From the NCBI RefSeq assembly GCF_958298935.1, contig NC_084928.1, positions 16,895,501 to 16,959,500 of the forward strand: 64,000 bases of DNA, given 5' to 3'. Position numbers and translations under genes: made by a program. The stretch is from Phragmites australis. Lineage: Eukaryota > Streptophyta > Magnoliopsida > Poales > Poaceae. The notes beneath the pieces were generated by a model, which saw nothing but the letters and a program-made list of their open reading frames with translations, did not search any database and was not told the origin of the DNA. Shown here piece after piece: positions 34,041 to 45,547 of the stretch. Each line of letters begins with the position of its first letter. Within the stretch, counting starts at the first letter, position 1.

Positions 34041-35735
34041 TGTAATGAACAATGACTGAATTAGGACACTTAGAAACCTAAAACAAATTGGCTTCAAAAC
34101 TCTTCATAAGATAAACCTATCTCAATTTCTATCTAAATGTACTCTAGGTTTATCTAGTGTATCTACTCTAACGCTCAAGAGGATTGCAACCCACTCTAGC
34201 AAGGTAAATTGCAAGTATATAAATGCGGAAATGTAAATAAGATAGAGAGATAAACTCAGCATAATGGATTTTTATCCCGTGGTATCGATGACATGAATGC
34301 ACCCCTAGTCCATGTTGGAGCTACAAAAAAGATATGCTCTCGGTCGCCAAGTCTCTTCCGATCATGGCTCTTAAGCTACCAAGTCATCAAGATAAAGTCT
34401 CAAGCACAATGAGCCACCATGCCACCATGGCAAGGTCTCACCACTAGCCTCTCTTTTGATCACTTGCCGCCATGATCACTTCGGAGCTTGAGCCACTAAG
34501 GCAAGAGTGTCCACATCCCCGTACAAGTGTCTTGCCACCACTCCACATCAAGTCACAGGGTCGACAAGCTTGAGCCACCAAGGCCCAATATTCCAACGAG
34601 TCACCAAGACTCCAAGGCGCTGATGTACCACTCGGTACAAGTTAGGATCACTCGATCCCTTCTTCAAGCTGCAGCACCTAGCTACAACTCACTCTATGTC
34701 TATAAGCACTAAACACTCTTTCATCTTATGCTTAATTACCTTGAATGACTTTAAGCACTTTAGTGGCTTGGATGTCTTCTCAAGTGTATATGAGCTTCCT
34801 CTAGACTCCAACAGGATGCCACACCTTTAAATAACTGAGTGGAGGGGTATTTATAGCCTCAAACCAGTCAAGTAGACGTATTCCTAACGGCTCAGAAAAG
34901 CTGTTAACACCGGATGATCCGGTGAGAATAGTAGTACTAACACCGGATCATCTGGTGAGTACAAACTCAGAAACTAGCCATTGGAACTCTACTCACAGCC
35001 TCTATGAACACCCGATACTTCGGTGTGCCTTCAAATCTATTGTTGGACCTTCCAGTGAGTTATCTTCAGCCATCCAAACCTTTGCAATCTATCTGTGTAA
35101 AATGCTTTGGTGCATTCATCCGGTGTTCATTCTATTCACACCAGACTATCTGGTGAGTTGAACATTCTCTTTTTTTCTGGAAATGATCCGGTGCAACTAT
35201 CTCTGTGATCACCAGACTATCTGGTGAGTTGACCTTCATTCTTCAGCAATTGCAGTCACCTCTGAAAGAAATGCTCTGGTGCTATACTCCGGTATGCACA
35301 AACCAAGCACTGGATCTTTTGATGGGTTGATCTTCAATCTTCTGCACTTGCATTCTTCTCTACAAGAAATACTCATATGTTACCCAGTGTAGATTACCGG
35401 ACTATCCGGTGAGGTCCTCAACCTTCTCTCTCTTTGTCAGAAATATTTCGATGAGTTCAACACACAGAGCATCGGACTATCCGGTGAGACTACAGCGTTT
35501 GTACACAATGCTCTAGTGAGTGCAAACTCCTCTGCACCGGACCTTCTGGTGAGGTCAATTCTTCTGGGACTTCTCCAATTAAATTAAACTTTGTCCAGCT
35601 GTGGTGGCTTCTTGATGTATTGTATCCATGAGACTTACTAACATATATTTTTGACAAATATGTTAGTCTCAATGACTATGTTGTTATTAATCACAAAAAT
35701 CACAATCATGGTCTAATAGAGTCATTTTTGTTACA
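34041..35735 (-). repeat. 5' LTR of Element D1
   Basis: Minus-strand start TGTAACAAAAATGACTC. Same order as the left LTR, with the palindrome array at 34900-35560 and TATAAATA at 34855-34848. It lacks a few bases near its end (TTAGGACATCACC region) that the other LTRs keep. Confidence 0.82.
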
Positions 35736-36824
35736 ATAGCGCTCAAGTCTATCACCCAATTTCTTCATTCCGTCATTCTAATTTCTCATGACTTCATTCA
35801 GCTCACGCTCAAAGTATTACCTATTAGTCTCGTTACCTGCCTTTGTTAGTAGGAAATAAGAGAGACATAAAATGTATTATCCCTATCAACTACTAGGTGG
35901 TGCCAAGGTGAAATGGTGCACACGGTGAGGCTTCTTACCAAGCTCTTGCAAGTTCTTATTAAGTAAAATAGGTGGTACAACCGAGGCTATTTCATGACAA
36001 ACCAACTTGAGTGATGAGTGAAGCGATTGCTAGGAATGGTACCTATTCTAATTAGAGGTGTGTGGAGCTAGGAAGACAAATATTTTTGTAGCAAGGAGGT
36101 GCAATAATCAAGACCAGAAGTTACAAAGTTGAAAATTAGTCCAAGATATTGGTCTATGTTGCTGGTCTAAACTCGACCTTGGCCCTAGTTCGAGCATGCA
36201 AAGAACTTAACCAACACATTGGACTCAAAAGATGCAATGCAATTCTGAAATTTTCTTTCTCTTTCATTTTCCTTGCTTCTCTCTTTTTTCTTTTTTTCTT
36301 TTTATTTGTGCAGCTTGTTGCATCCGTGCCTTTTTTGTCTCTTTTTATATACATCAGAGATTGTAGTAGGCAAACTAATGACAACTACATCCCAAAATTC
36401 ATAGATCTGTGTAGTCTAACAACAAAAAGTGTGCAATGCTTGCTACATGGCTCCGAATCAAGTTCCGTTTGTCACGTTGAAAAGTAACTTAACAAGCTTT
36501 CCATACATATAACATATGCATATTGTAACACTGCGAGATAATACATATCTAAACTTGGGCCGTGCTATTGGAACAAACAAGATGGGGGAACTAAACACAA
36601 ACAACAACAACTGAATCGAGAAACACTAGGACCTAACTAGCAACAAGACAGTACAAGGTCACAAATTCAATAAAACAAACTGAAATGAAAATTGCAGGCA
36701 CAAAGGCCTTGGACAAATGAAAACAATAATGAACACACTAGTTCTTTTTTTGGGGCTTTTTTCTGGATTCTATGTAAGTAAAGCATTGACACTAAACTAG
36801 GGATACATATTTACCTATCGTGCA
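35736..36824 (-). pseudogene. Element C gag start and leader
   Basis: On the minus strand TAGTAGTTGATAGGGATAAT (about 35905-35885) aligns with the Element B leader just before its gag ATG; the ATG position itself is altered here. Relics NETNR, YFERELNEV and KKLGDRLERY follow up to the D1 insertion point at 35736. The rest is leader. A 112-codon plus-strand frame (36149-36487) with a Phe-rich stretch comes from a CTTTT-rich tract and is not credible. Confidence 0.55.
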
Positions 36825-36843
36825 ACCTTGAGCTCTGATACCA
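36825..36843 (-). promoter_or_regulatory. Primer-binding site of Element C
   Basis: Minus strand TGGTATCAGAGCTCAAGG, a full match to the initiator tRNA-Met complement over its first 12 bases, one base from the LTR end. Confidence 0.82.
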
Positions 36844-36844
36844 C

Positions 36845-38093
36845 TTATGTGTATGGGGCTATTCCCGATCTTCCGATAGGCAAGGATAAATACGATTTGG
36901 TGTAGTGTGACATTGACGATTAACCTTCTAATCAAACATGACTAGCAACCTTCAATCTCTATGCTACAACCTCCAAGTTGTTATCAACCATGCTAAGACA
37001 CATAGCTAACCTAAACACGAGGTTCTTATCCCTACAATTAATTGAAGAACAAGAAAGAACAAACAAGAAGCAATCTGCATTTGCAATTGAGATAAATAGA
37101 ACACAAAGGGGAGGTTTAGTAAATAGCAAGTGGTTGGTCTAGTCGACACATACATGCTTTAGCAGTCTCAACACATGAGGACTAAACTCAACTAAAACCT
37201 AGCTCCGGAAATGGCTGTTGTAGCCATATATGGAGGCGAGCAAAGGGAAAGGCAAGCATCAAGAGAGGGGAGGCGTCTTAGGGTTTCCTTCCACCAAGGG
37301 AGTTCGCTTGCAACTTGGGAATGGTCTTTCTCTCACTTTCAAGGCCCAGGTTGGCCTAAATAGGTGACGCGACACCTCTCTTTTACAACTGCGGCTTGTA
37401 AAATGTGATTATAGAGATGGAGCTAGATCTGTTGGGAGCATTTCATCGTAAGCTTTCCAACAAGTGCTTATACTCCTCCAACGGACTCTGTATGGAAGAA
37501 TGGAAGAATTATACTTGTTTTAAGCTGATGCTGTCAGGCTGTCCTTGAATAGATTTCGATATGAAATTGGGTCGGCCTTCCCACAAGGAAAAGTAGCATA
37601 TGTGACTGGAAAACGTTAATCCAGTTACCTAAAAACTTAACAAGAAACTTGACAGAAAAATGTTGCAAATGTGGCTGATAAATGTTACTCCTAATAATGG
37701 AAATGGTACTCTAGTTACCAAAAAACGTTACTCTAGTTACCAAAACTTAACAAGAAACTTGACGGGAAAATGTTATAAATGTGATTGGATTTTGATAACG
37801 AAAAATGTTGCACATTTAAACGGAAAACATTGACCTAGTTACCGAAAGCTTGATAAGGAATTGTAACCAATTGGGCCAAAAGGGATACTCTTGATAACGG
37901 AACACCTTTGTTTCTGAGAAGAATAACATAACAGGACTTATGTAGCAACCCATCGTCAATGGGGAGGTGATAAACTCCTTGAAATGAATTGACCTTACAA
38001 TTCAATTGTCGTGCATGGGCTCTTATGATTGGACATTGCAACGATGTTGGTGGAGGATTAGATTGTGTATCTAAATGAGTAATGTCCTCAGCA
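36845..38093 (-). repeat. 5' LTR of Element C
   Basis: Aligned partner of 24619-25870. Minus-strand start TGCTGAGGACATTACTC, end CATACACATAA. Contains the GGAAAACGTTAAT/TGTTACTC-like word array at 37600-37830. Followed by TCTAA, the probable target duplication. Confidence 0.8.
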
Positions 38094-38238
38094 TCTAAAG
38101 TGTCCCACCACCTTGGGGCTGCTCCTCTTCATTTTTCAAACGATTTTAGTTTGAAGCCATCTATGAAAATCTTTATATAGACGGCTTCATAGAACTGTCT
38201 ATATAGGGGTGTCCCACAAAATTATTCATGTAGTAGTG
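38094..38238 (-). repeat. CACTA-1 right terminus
   Basis: Resumes CACTA sequence after Element C: AGTGTCCCACC (compare AGCGTCCCACTTAC at 23963), a GAAGCCATCTATG / ATAGACGGCTTC inverted pair, then GGGGTGTCCCAC and the terminal ATTCATGTAGTAGTG. TAGTG is the reverse complement of CACTA, as expected at an element end. Confidence 0.7.
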
Positions 38239-38862
38239 ATTGTCCATGTACATATTTGTAGTATTTATACAATACAACAATCACATTTAGAATTGGACAT
38301 TTACTAGCTGCCTATGCTTTGCTATGGATAAAAAAATCTAGGTGAGATGTTGTTAGCTACTCCTGATAAATGCTCATGTACAAACAAGGAATGAAGGAGG
38401 ATATGTGTGCTACTCCCAACAAATGTTTAAAAGCCAGTGAAGTTGGCGACGTACATGGCAACAAGTTCAACAACTCAATTGATTCATAACCTTTGGAGAC
38501 TGAGAATGGTGCAAAAGGTAAACAATGTACCCGAGCATAATGTCATGGCGGATGGGTCCTGACAAGAAACACCATAGAAAGTAGTCTTTGTTAAGTTATA
38601 CTTAAATGAACAACAACATCACTGCATAGGATTATGTTAACAATCAATGAACTTACATTTCTTATGGGTCCAGGATGGCATGATGGTAACTAATATCCCG
38701 CAAGTTATTAATACACTCTAGCATTTTGTCGAACATATGCCACTAGGATCAACTTTTATAAGACTTGCCACTGCTAAACTTTATATCCCTTCAATGCCAT
38801 TGAGTTCAGTTTTTATCCCCCTCATTGACATTGCCAGTGACATTTAACGGATTACCTCAAAC
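38239..38862. other. Interval between two CACTA remnants
   Basis: No supported gene, terminal repeat or RNA structure. Ordinary AT-rich sequence that may be older host or transposon DNA. Confidence 0.4.
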
Positions 38863-39165
38863 CATTACTATAGAAACCTATGCACAGACGGTTCGAGAAC
38901 CCTGTGCAGGACATTTTTTTTGAACCATCTATACTAAAGGGTATGTACAAATCAGATTTACTTAGACGGCTTTTTAACCATATGTACAAATTATTTGTAC
39001 TAACAGCTAGACGCTAGAGCCGTATGTACTATTGGAATAGCATAGATGGTTCGCGAGTGGAGTTGTCTGTACTAGTGGAATAGTACAGACGGCTCGCACG
39101 TGGAGCCATCTTTATTATACAGACGGCTCGCGTGTCGAGCCATCTATTCTCTAGAACCATCTATA
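38863..39165. repeat. CACTA-2 left terminus and subterminal repeats
   Basis: Six or more copies of a GACGGCTCGC / GGAGCCATCT / GAACCATCTATACTA motif in mixed orientation within 300 bp, starting with CAGACGGTTCG. Expected binding array for the transposon's TNPA-type protein. Confidence 0.7.
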
Positions 39166-40710
39166 CTAATCGTTTATACATTAATATTTTTATACATTTG
39201 AATTTACATAGCCTCTGTACATTTTTGGCAACAAAAAAATTAAAAAGCAGATATCACACACAACAAATCATTCATTCAACATATCAAACAATTGTTCTAC
39301 ACATATCAAATAGCCGACCATACAAATTCAACACATATTCACAATGTATTCAACAGCTAAAAGAATAAGATCAAACTTCCTCAGCAAATGTAGCCGATCA
39401 ATGAGTTGTCCAAGGCAATCTGCAAAGGCAACAATAGATCAATGTGAGCTAAAAGAATAAGATTCAATGCCCTCACTAAGTAAAATGCACTCACTAAGTC
39501 ATTGTGCCACAAAACATTCTTCATTTTCCATTCTTGAGTCAACAAAGGCTGACAATACATGAACCAACAAATTAGGTGTCATCATGAAAGAAAATAATGA
39601 GTTCATTTGTTCATTTTCTATTGAGCGTATAGTCCTGGCCCTTAAAGTTGTCACGATCATGAAATTCGCCGCTCTCCTTTATGATTTGACTTAGCTAGTT
39701 TGAATCTGATGAGCCATTTTTGAGTATACATGAGCACATCATATTGACATGAAAATTATATTTTTGTAGAAGAAAATGAAAATAATTAGGAACAATAATG
39801 AAAACACAACGATGAAAATTGCATTTTAATATACTGTAATGACACTAACTGACAAATATTCAAGTGGACTAGAGCAACCGATTTCCAGCTTATACTAAGC
39901 AACATAGTATCCATAAAGGTTGTTGCCCTGCAGCTGGTTGTGGTACTACAGAAATTTATTTACGTGCACGATAAATTTAGTTATATGGAATGCATATTAC
40001 AACGGTAAATTCATGTCTAACACAGGAATTCTTACCGGGAACTTATGTTGGTGGGTCGCTTTGGGTTTTTCTCTCCATACATGCCCGCCCTTCAAAACAT
40101 ACCTCCCAAATGCTTTTGTCAGCAAGTTTGTTAGATTTGAATACTTTTCTATTTTGTAATCCTTAAGATCGAAGTATACACAGTGTTGATTCTATGGAAT
40201 GATACAAACTAGCATACAATGAAATCCATAGTTGTACAGTAGAAGAATGAGGCCCTTCATTCCACATAGAGTGAGCATCGTTTTCGCGATGTATTCCTTG
40301 ACCTCCGTCTTAGAAAAACAAATCATTGCCCCCACATACAACCTATGGGTCAAGGAATCCGATTTTTGGATTCTCGTTCCTGGTTTCTTGAATCATAAGT
40401 CTACACATAAAAGTAATGTCAATGAAAGAGCATATCAATGAGTTATGCGGTTCATTAAGCATAGACTGTGATTAATAATACTTACAATGTCCAACATCTC
40501 ATTAGGCCGAAGTTAAGGGTGTCACGACGATAGAGGAGGAATAAATACTTGAAGGTCATGAGGAAGGTTCCAACTAGTTTTAGAAAATGTTTTTGCTAGT
40601 ACTTGCCACTGAAACAAGTAGGAAATGTTTGTCCTCATTGAACCTTTTCATGTATAGGTCATGCACAATCTGAATTACCCAGCCCAATTGTTATAACACT
40701 TTCTTGCTCA
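39166..40710. other. CACTA-2 interior without supported gene
   Basis: Short frames only (for example 39132-39368 and 39920-40159), none with a motif I know. Its position between the terminus and the PTTA relic suggests a 3' untranslated or intron region of the element. Confidence 0.35.
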
Positions 40711-42486
40711 CTAATGTCTGACCTGCCACATAGGTGTTTGATAGGGGTTCTTCTTCTGGTTCCTTGCCCTTGTCTGCTTTTTTTTAGATTGGCGCTTTCC
40801 GAGAAGTGTGGTTTTGATGGTCTGTTGGCTAGATTTGCTACACAATTGGTGTTGCTCAAGTGGTGCATAAGGAGATTTGACCTTTGGCATAGTACGACAA
40901 AAAGAGAAGTCACTGTTGTTGTGTACTGGTGACAACGACCATCAATTATCTAGATGCGTGGAGGGACAACCATTGATATGAACTTCTTCAGCCACTATAT
41001 GATGGAGTAGATGACCTCCCCAAGTGTCGTGACCTCGTCCTCTTGTGGAATAGGAAGTCAGACGGATGTGCAATTCCCATAGACCATGTCCACTGACATC
41101 CTGGTGTAAACATGCTGTAATGGGACTCAGTGGATTGTCTGTTCTCTACCACATGGAAATGCTAAGCCCGTGCCAACCTCAAATACGTGATTAGAGACAA
41201 CATTGGTGGGCAGTAGGAGCTTGCACTTGGTGGTCACCTCTATGACATTGACGGGGAATTTGTCGCTAACAACCTCTTGTGGATTGTCGTTGAAGGGGAG
41301 GTCATATGGAAATCTAGCAATAGGGAAGTCATCTAGATGGAAGATGTTATCTAGAGAGCCAAGTTGCATGGATGTGTAGCTACTCCGGTGCTGACACGGT
41401 GGAGATTCAAGGATCATGGTAGCATGCTACTGCCTAAGACACATCCTTTGTTCCATCATTTGTTACATATTTTCCATCTCTTTTTTCATCCTTGCTTCAA
41501 GCTTAGCGATAATCTCCATTCTCATCTATTCACGGTCGCCTACTTCGTGCTCAGCTTTATTTCTCCTTCGACTCCACGAATTGGTGTTGTCAGTGAATTC
41601 CAACTTCCATGTAATGGTAACCCCTATGCCACCCATGCGACCTAGGTGCTCTTTGTTTCCCAGAGATGAGGTTAATATTTCTTTTTCCTGAGATGACTAG
41701 AATGATCCTTGAGTGGATTCTTGTGAAAGTTGTAGAACCCTTTAGACCACTTGCTCAATTTCTGGCTTCCTGAAGGTGATACAGCCATCGAACAAACATA
41801 CGGCCCTAGCTTGGTACCAGTTCCATGCCCACCTCTCTAGGATATAGGAAAGTGGTGTGGAGTAATTCTCCTAAGTCGCTTGCTCGTCCAACCATTCCCA
41901 ATCCAACTCTTTGCGCACGTACCCACTAGTGTGAGCCTGTGGAGTGCCTTCTTAGTCTGATTCTACTATTGAAATTCCTCAGATGGCACCTCTTCACAAA
42001 CTCGGTCCATTGATCCGCCAATCACCCACAAACATTAGGGTTGGGGACTAGATCCTGCTTTACATATGTATTATACATCTCACTCTTGAAGATCTTCCAT
42101 GCCTTTTCCATGGCCTCTAAGGATCCTTGAGGGATGTTGAATAAGCCTTTAGTTGTTTCCCACAGGAAGCTTTTCTCGTTTTGCGGCATGACCTCTAGTT
42201 TGGGTAGATTATCTTAACCCTTGTCCTTCCAAGTGACGTGCTTACCCTACATAATTCTGCCCGAGCTTGCAGAGACAATGCTGGCACACCTTCCTCATTG
42301 ACATGAGTTATTGTGTAGTGACCCGTGGGTATTTGGTTTTTGCCTTGACCAACTCGCTTTCACTTCTGCACCGGAGTTTCTTAGGTTTTCCTCCTGAGAA
42401 GTGGCCTCATCTTGTTCAGCTATGACCTCCTCTTCTTATTGAGGAGAAGAGGCCCGAGGTAGTTCACATTCATCTTCAGACGCCAT
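40711..42486 (-). pseudogene. PTTA/En-Spm-type second gene of CACTA-2
   Basis: Starts MASEDECELPRASSPQ at 42486, with an in-frame stop soon after. The Transposase_24/PTTA-type core reads LFNIPQGSLEAMEKAWKIFK, then SEMYNTYVKQDLVPNPNVCG and DQWTEFVKRC (about 42165-41990). Downstream, 41417-41127 reads KCKLLLPTN and LAFPCGREQTIH, then a stop; TTLGEVIYSIIQWLKKFI lies near 41020-40970, and a lysine/arginine-rich tail (GKRQSKKKQTRARNQKKN) near 40800. In CACTA transposons the second gene encodes the protein that binds subterminal repeats and assists TNP2. Many stops and frameshifts, so not functional. Recognition rests on recalled family motifs. Confidence 0.7.
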
Positions 42487-43858
42487 CTTTAAAATAGAAA
42501 AAAATTCATAGGCTTATTAGGAACTTATTATAACGATAGAAGATGTAGTGACAAAAGAGGTAGGTAGAGACAGATAGAGCAGAAACAAAGTGGTCTTCTA
42601 ATTTCTTTCCATCTCCAGAAGCCAAGTAATAATAGAGATGAAGAGAAGTGAGAGAGAGCAGGAGATGGATGCAGGAAAGAGGACTAAGTTATAGTGTCAA
42701 CTAGAATTATTTTTTATTTTCGGTTATGATTAAGTTATATTGATCAAAAAACATTTCTCTTGACAAAAACAGAACAAGTAGAAGCATGATATCATGTATT
42801 TTGGTAAGATAAAATAATGCATATATCTATCATGAGAAGATTCATTGCAGATTTGGTTCAGATTTTATATTTGGTTCAGATTTTAGATTTCAGACATTTC
42901 TGGAACAGAAAGTGCTATTTAATTTATGTCGATCACACTAGCAGATAATTTTTCTAGGTATCTAATGCTTGTATATATATATATATAATTCAGGTTCCTA
43001 GTTTTAGGTGACATCTCATTTTCCAAAATAAAAAACTTCACTACTGCAGGTTTCAGATTGCCACAGCTTGCTGAACTTGTCTATGAGCAAAACGTGAGGT
43101 CTTCTAGAAGAAAGAAATGGCATTGCATGTTGAATCTAGGATGAAAACTATAGAGAAAATGATCATCCAACCATTTCATCACTTCTCAGACTTAGCACAT
43201 TCCATACATGTTTTTCTAGTTATTTTTCATGATGAATCTAGGAGGAAAACTATACAGAGAAAATGATCATCCACCCTTTTTTCATCACTATACAGAGAAA
43301 ACAATCATCCAAAGCAATTGACTATACAAAGAAAATGATCATCTCATTTTTGTGTTCTGTTTTTCCTTTAAGTGAACAAACGCCAATTGCTTTGAAGAGT
43401 CAAAATAGCTTGATTTGTGACATCTCATCATACACTACGCCGTGCGAAGGCAGATCTCATCACTGAGCAACAAGGGAGAAAAGAAAGGCTAGGAACCTTA
43501 CCAGTGTGCACAGAGGGAGCTGAGGTGGTCGGTAGCACGAGGTCTCGCAGCTGTGATGAGCTTCCTCCTCTTGAGCACCAGGGATGAAGGTCGCTAGGGA
43601 GGGGAGGGAGGTCGCCGGGGAGGAAGGCCATCGGGGAGGGGAGGGAGGCACCCAGGGAGGAGTCATCGGGGAGGAGCACGATCGCTGAGGTGGAGCACCG
43701 AGGTCACTGACGATGGTGGCTAGGGTTTAGATCATTGGGGTCATTAGGGAGAGGATGTGACTAGGGTTAAGGGAGGCGGTGCGTGTGGGAATAGAGGACT
43801 TGCGCATCTGTAATATATATGGGAACATTAGTACAGATAGGTCTTTATTACGACCTCT
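42487..43858. other. CACTA-2 interval with G-rich tract
   Basis: Mostly AT-rich and non-coding, lying upstream of the PTTA relic. 43570-43690 is strikingly G-rich on the plus strand (repeated GGGGAGG and GGGAGG runs). The overlapping minus-strand frames (43428-43679 and 43460-43666) are low-complexity Ser/Pro-rich and probably reflect base composition only. Confidence 0.4.
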
Positions 43859-44294
43859 GTATTTATTCATGAGCCATATAAACTAATGATTTTCTAGACA
43901 ATTCATTAAAATTTGAAAAATTCATAACTAATTCATACAAACTCCAAATGAGATGAAATATTTATGTAAATTTATGGTTTAATATGTACTATCACATGGT
44001 GTAGGTCTCATTAATGTTACTATAACCCAAAGTATGAATTCAACACTAAACATATTTGTGATGTCGGAAGTTGTTCTTCTTTGATAGAGTAATTGTCTCA
44101 GAGAAGGGACTCCTCAAATTGATTGTAATCTCATTTGTACTTGTTGACCCTATCACCGTGTGATAGTACATATTATACCATCAATTTACATAAAAATTTC
44201 ATCTCATTTGGAATTTGTATAAATTACTTATGAATTTTCAATTTTCATGAATTTTTTTGAAAATTATTAGTACAAACGGTCAGTAATAAATACC
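43859..44294. repeat. Large imperfect inverted repeat (fold-back)
   Basis: Arm 1 (43859-44002) and arm 2 (44154-44294) are reverse complements for most of their length, including CCAAATGAGATGAAAT and AATATGTACTATCACA, around a loop of about 150 bp. The RNA or single strand could fold into a ~140-bp hairpin. It lies between the PTTA relic and the TNP2 fragment. It may be a fold-back MITE, or two inverted CACTA subterminal regions brought together, since the outer edges carry GTATTTATT and a TAGTACAAACGG motif. Confidence 0.7.
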
Positions 44295-44329
44295 CGTATG
44301 CTCATGCTCTATGCAAAATTTATATTCCT

Positions 44330-45300
44330 CGGTTCCGCATTGAAGTCTTTGAAGATCGTGTCAATATCTCTGCACTGGGAGAATTAGTAGGGTGTTTTAG
44401 CTTTCCATCTTGCTTATGGCTCTCCGAGTGCCACCACAAAAATTTGGCCTCTTTTGGATTCGCAAACAAACAAATACAATTTGGCCTTTTTGTCGCCTTC
44501 AGATGCGATATTATAAGCAAATACCACACCACCTTAATGAAAATTCCTTTCTACACCTCATAGTTATGCTTATATTGAAATGATTTGCACACTGGATATA
44601 AATGCAAGTATGATAGATCTTTATGGTAGTTGATAGAGTTGTTTGGACATGCATATATCCTTTCTACATCCATTCCTAATGGACAAACAATCTGCTTTGC
44701 TTTGTACCTGGAAGCTCGTTTCCATCTGGAAGCATGTCTGATGGGAGATCTAATAGCGCTATAAAACTCTTATTTGACCAACCATGGTTTGCTTTCAATT
44801 TAAGAAGTTAAGCACGGATTACAACTTCGTGTATTTCAACTTGCAACCAGCGAACAATGATTTCTTTGAGTTCTAAATCAGGCACATGAAGTTGTTAAGG
44901 TCCCTCTGAGTACTAAAGTTCATGTCTAAATCACACAACATCTAAATCACACAACCTATCATCGTCATATGCACCACAATAATCACCGTCGTCTGCACTA
45001 AATTCCTAGTCATCTTCTCTTATTACATCAACTTTAATTTCTTTTATGATACCAATGTCTTCATGTAATACATTCTGCTCTTCACCATGTTTGGTCCAAC
45101 ACGTGTAGTCCAATTTAAAAGCCCTAATAATCAAGTGTGCTTGGATCTATAGGGTTGTGTTCTATCTGAGAAAGGATGTTTCATTTCTACAATCATAATA
45201 AGGACAATATATAAATTCAACACCCTTCTTTAAACGATCCTCCTTGCAACTGTCAGAAAAGTCGTTACGCCATCAAGGTACTCTTGGCTCGTACGAGAAC
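44330..45300 (-). pseudogene. TNP2 transposase fragment of CACTA-2
   Basis: Aligns with 14260-14927 plus 22640-22990 of CACTA-1, which is one continuous stretch once Element B is removed, and with the equivalent region of CACTA-3 at 47440-48330. The minus strand keeps pieces of the TNP2 N-terminal region but no long open frame. The catalytic part is absent. Confidence 0.65.
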
Positions 45301-45547
45301 AGTACAACCAACCACAATACATCTAAAAATGTATGGAGTAAATTAATGTTAAGTTAATCTAATAAAAAAGAGCAACCAAGCTTTTCATCAAAAAATAGAG
45401 CTAACATTATATACATGTGTACTTATCGTCAAATACTTGCATAACATCATTTGCAAGTACGAATAATTCTTCTCTGTATCCAACGTGTTTTTGGTCCACT
45501 ATAGTCATACCGTATTTGTCGATCTTCACACCCCATAGGAGTCTAAC

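Larger units (their letters stand above)
29006..35735 (-). mobile_element. Element D1: gag-only copia-like LTR element
   Basis: Two LTRs (29006-30813 and 34041-35735) flank 3.2 kb that encodes only a Gag-like protein with a zinc knuckle (33959-32045, minus) and then about 1.2 kb without coding signal. There is no protease, RT, RNase H or integrase. It shares LTRs, Gag and non-coding tail with Element D2 (53657-60327), so the missing pol is a family trait and not a local deletion. Flanks ATAAT and ATAGC do not form a clean target duplication. It sits in the first codons of Element C gag and is therefore younger than Element C. Confidence 0.85.
24619..38093 (-). mobile_element. Element C: old CRM-like chromovirus, split by Element D1
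   Basis: Minus-strand order: 5' LTR (38093-36845), primer-binding site, leader, start of gag, Element D1 insertion (35735-29006), rest of gag, zinc knuckle, protease, RT start, a deletion of most of RT and RNase H, integrase, polypurine tract, 3' LTR (25870-24619). Without D1 it is about 6.7 kb. Gag, the DGGS protease motif, the [12 protein letters not shown] integrase segment and the LTR start (TGCTGAGGACAT, TGATGAGGGCAT) all mirror Element B. Frames are heavily broken, so it is clearly older than Element B. Confidence 0.85.
13586..38238 (-). mobile_element. CACTA-1: En/Spm transposon remnant hosting Elements B and C
   Basis: Left end CACTACTAAAAGTTTTTTAT at 13586; right end closes with ATGTAGTAGTG at 38238. 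Between them, once the two LTR elements are removed, lie TNP2 transposase fragments on the minus strand (13735-14927 and 22640-23000), an AT-rich stretch, and subterminal repeats of the GACGGCT/GAGCCGTCTGTAC type. The promoter end is therefore at right. The two ends share only CACTACTA, and the flanking triplets ATC and ATT do not match exactly. The outer limits may therefore belong to two related elements; continuity across the insertions is much safer than the ends. Confidence 0.6.
38863..45440 (-). mobile_element. CACTA-2: En/Spm remnant with PTTA gene relic and TNP2 fragment
   Basis: Left end CATTACTATAGAAACC (a decayed CACTA start) is followed by CAGACGGTTCGAGAACCC and several TACAGACGGCTCG / GGAGCCATCT repeats to about 39165. 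A PTTA-type gene relic (42486-40711) and a TNP2 N-terminal fragment (45300-44330) are both on the minus strand, the usual same-direction arrangement of the two CACTA genes. The right end is missing: family similarity stops near 45440 where CACTA-3 begins. Confidence 0.65.

Noticed and set aside
36149..36487. 112-codon plus-strand frame with a Phe/Leu-rich membrane-like stretch
   Set aside because: The hydrophobic run comes from a CTTTTT-rich tract inside the leader of Element C on the opposite strand. No family motif, and no similar frame in the Element B leader.
43428..43679. 83-codon Pro/Ser-rich minus-strand frame
   Set aside because: Direct product of the G-rich tract on the other strand. 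Two overlapping frames are equally open, which is typical of composition bias.
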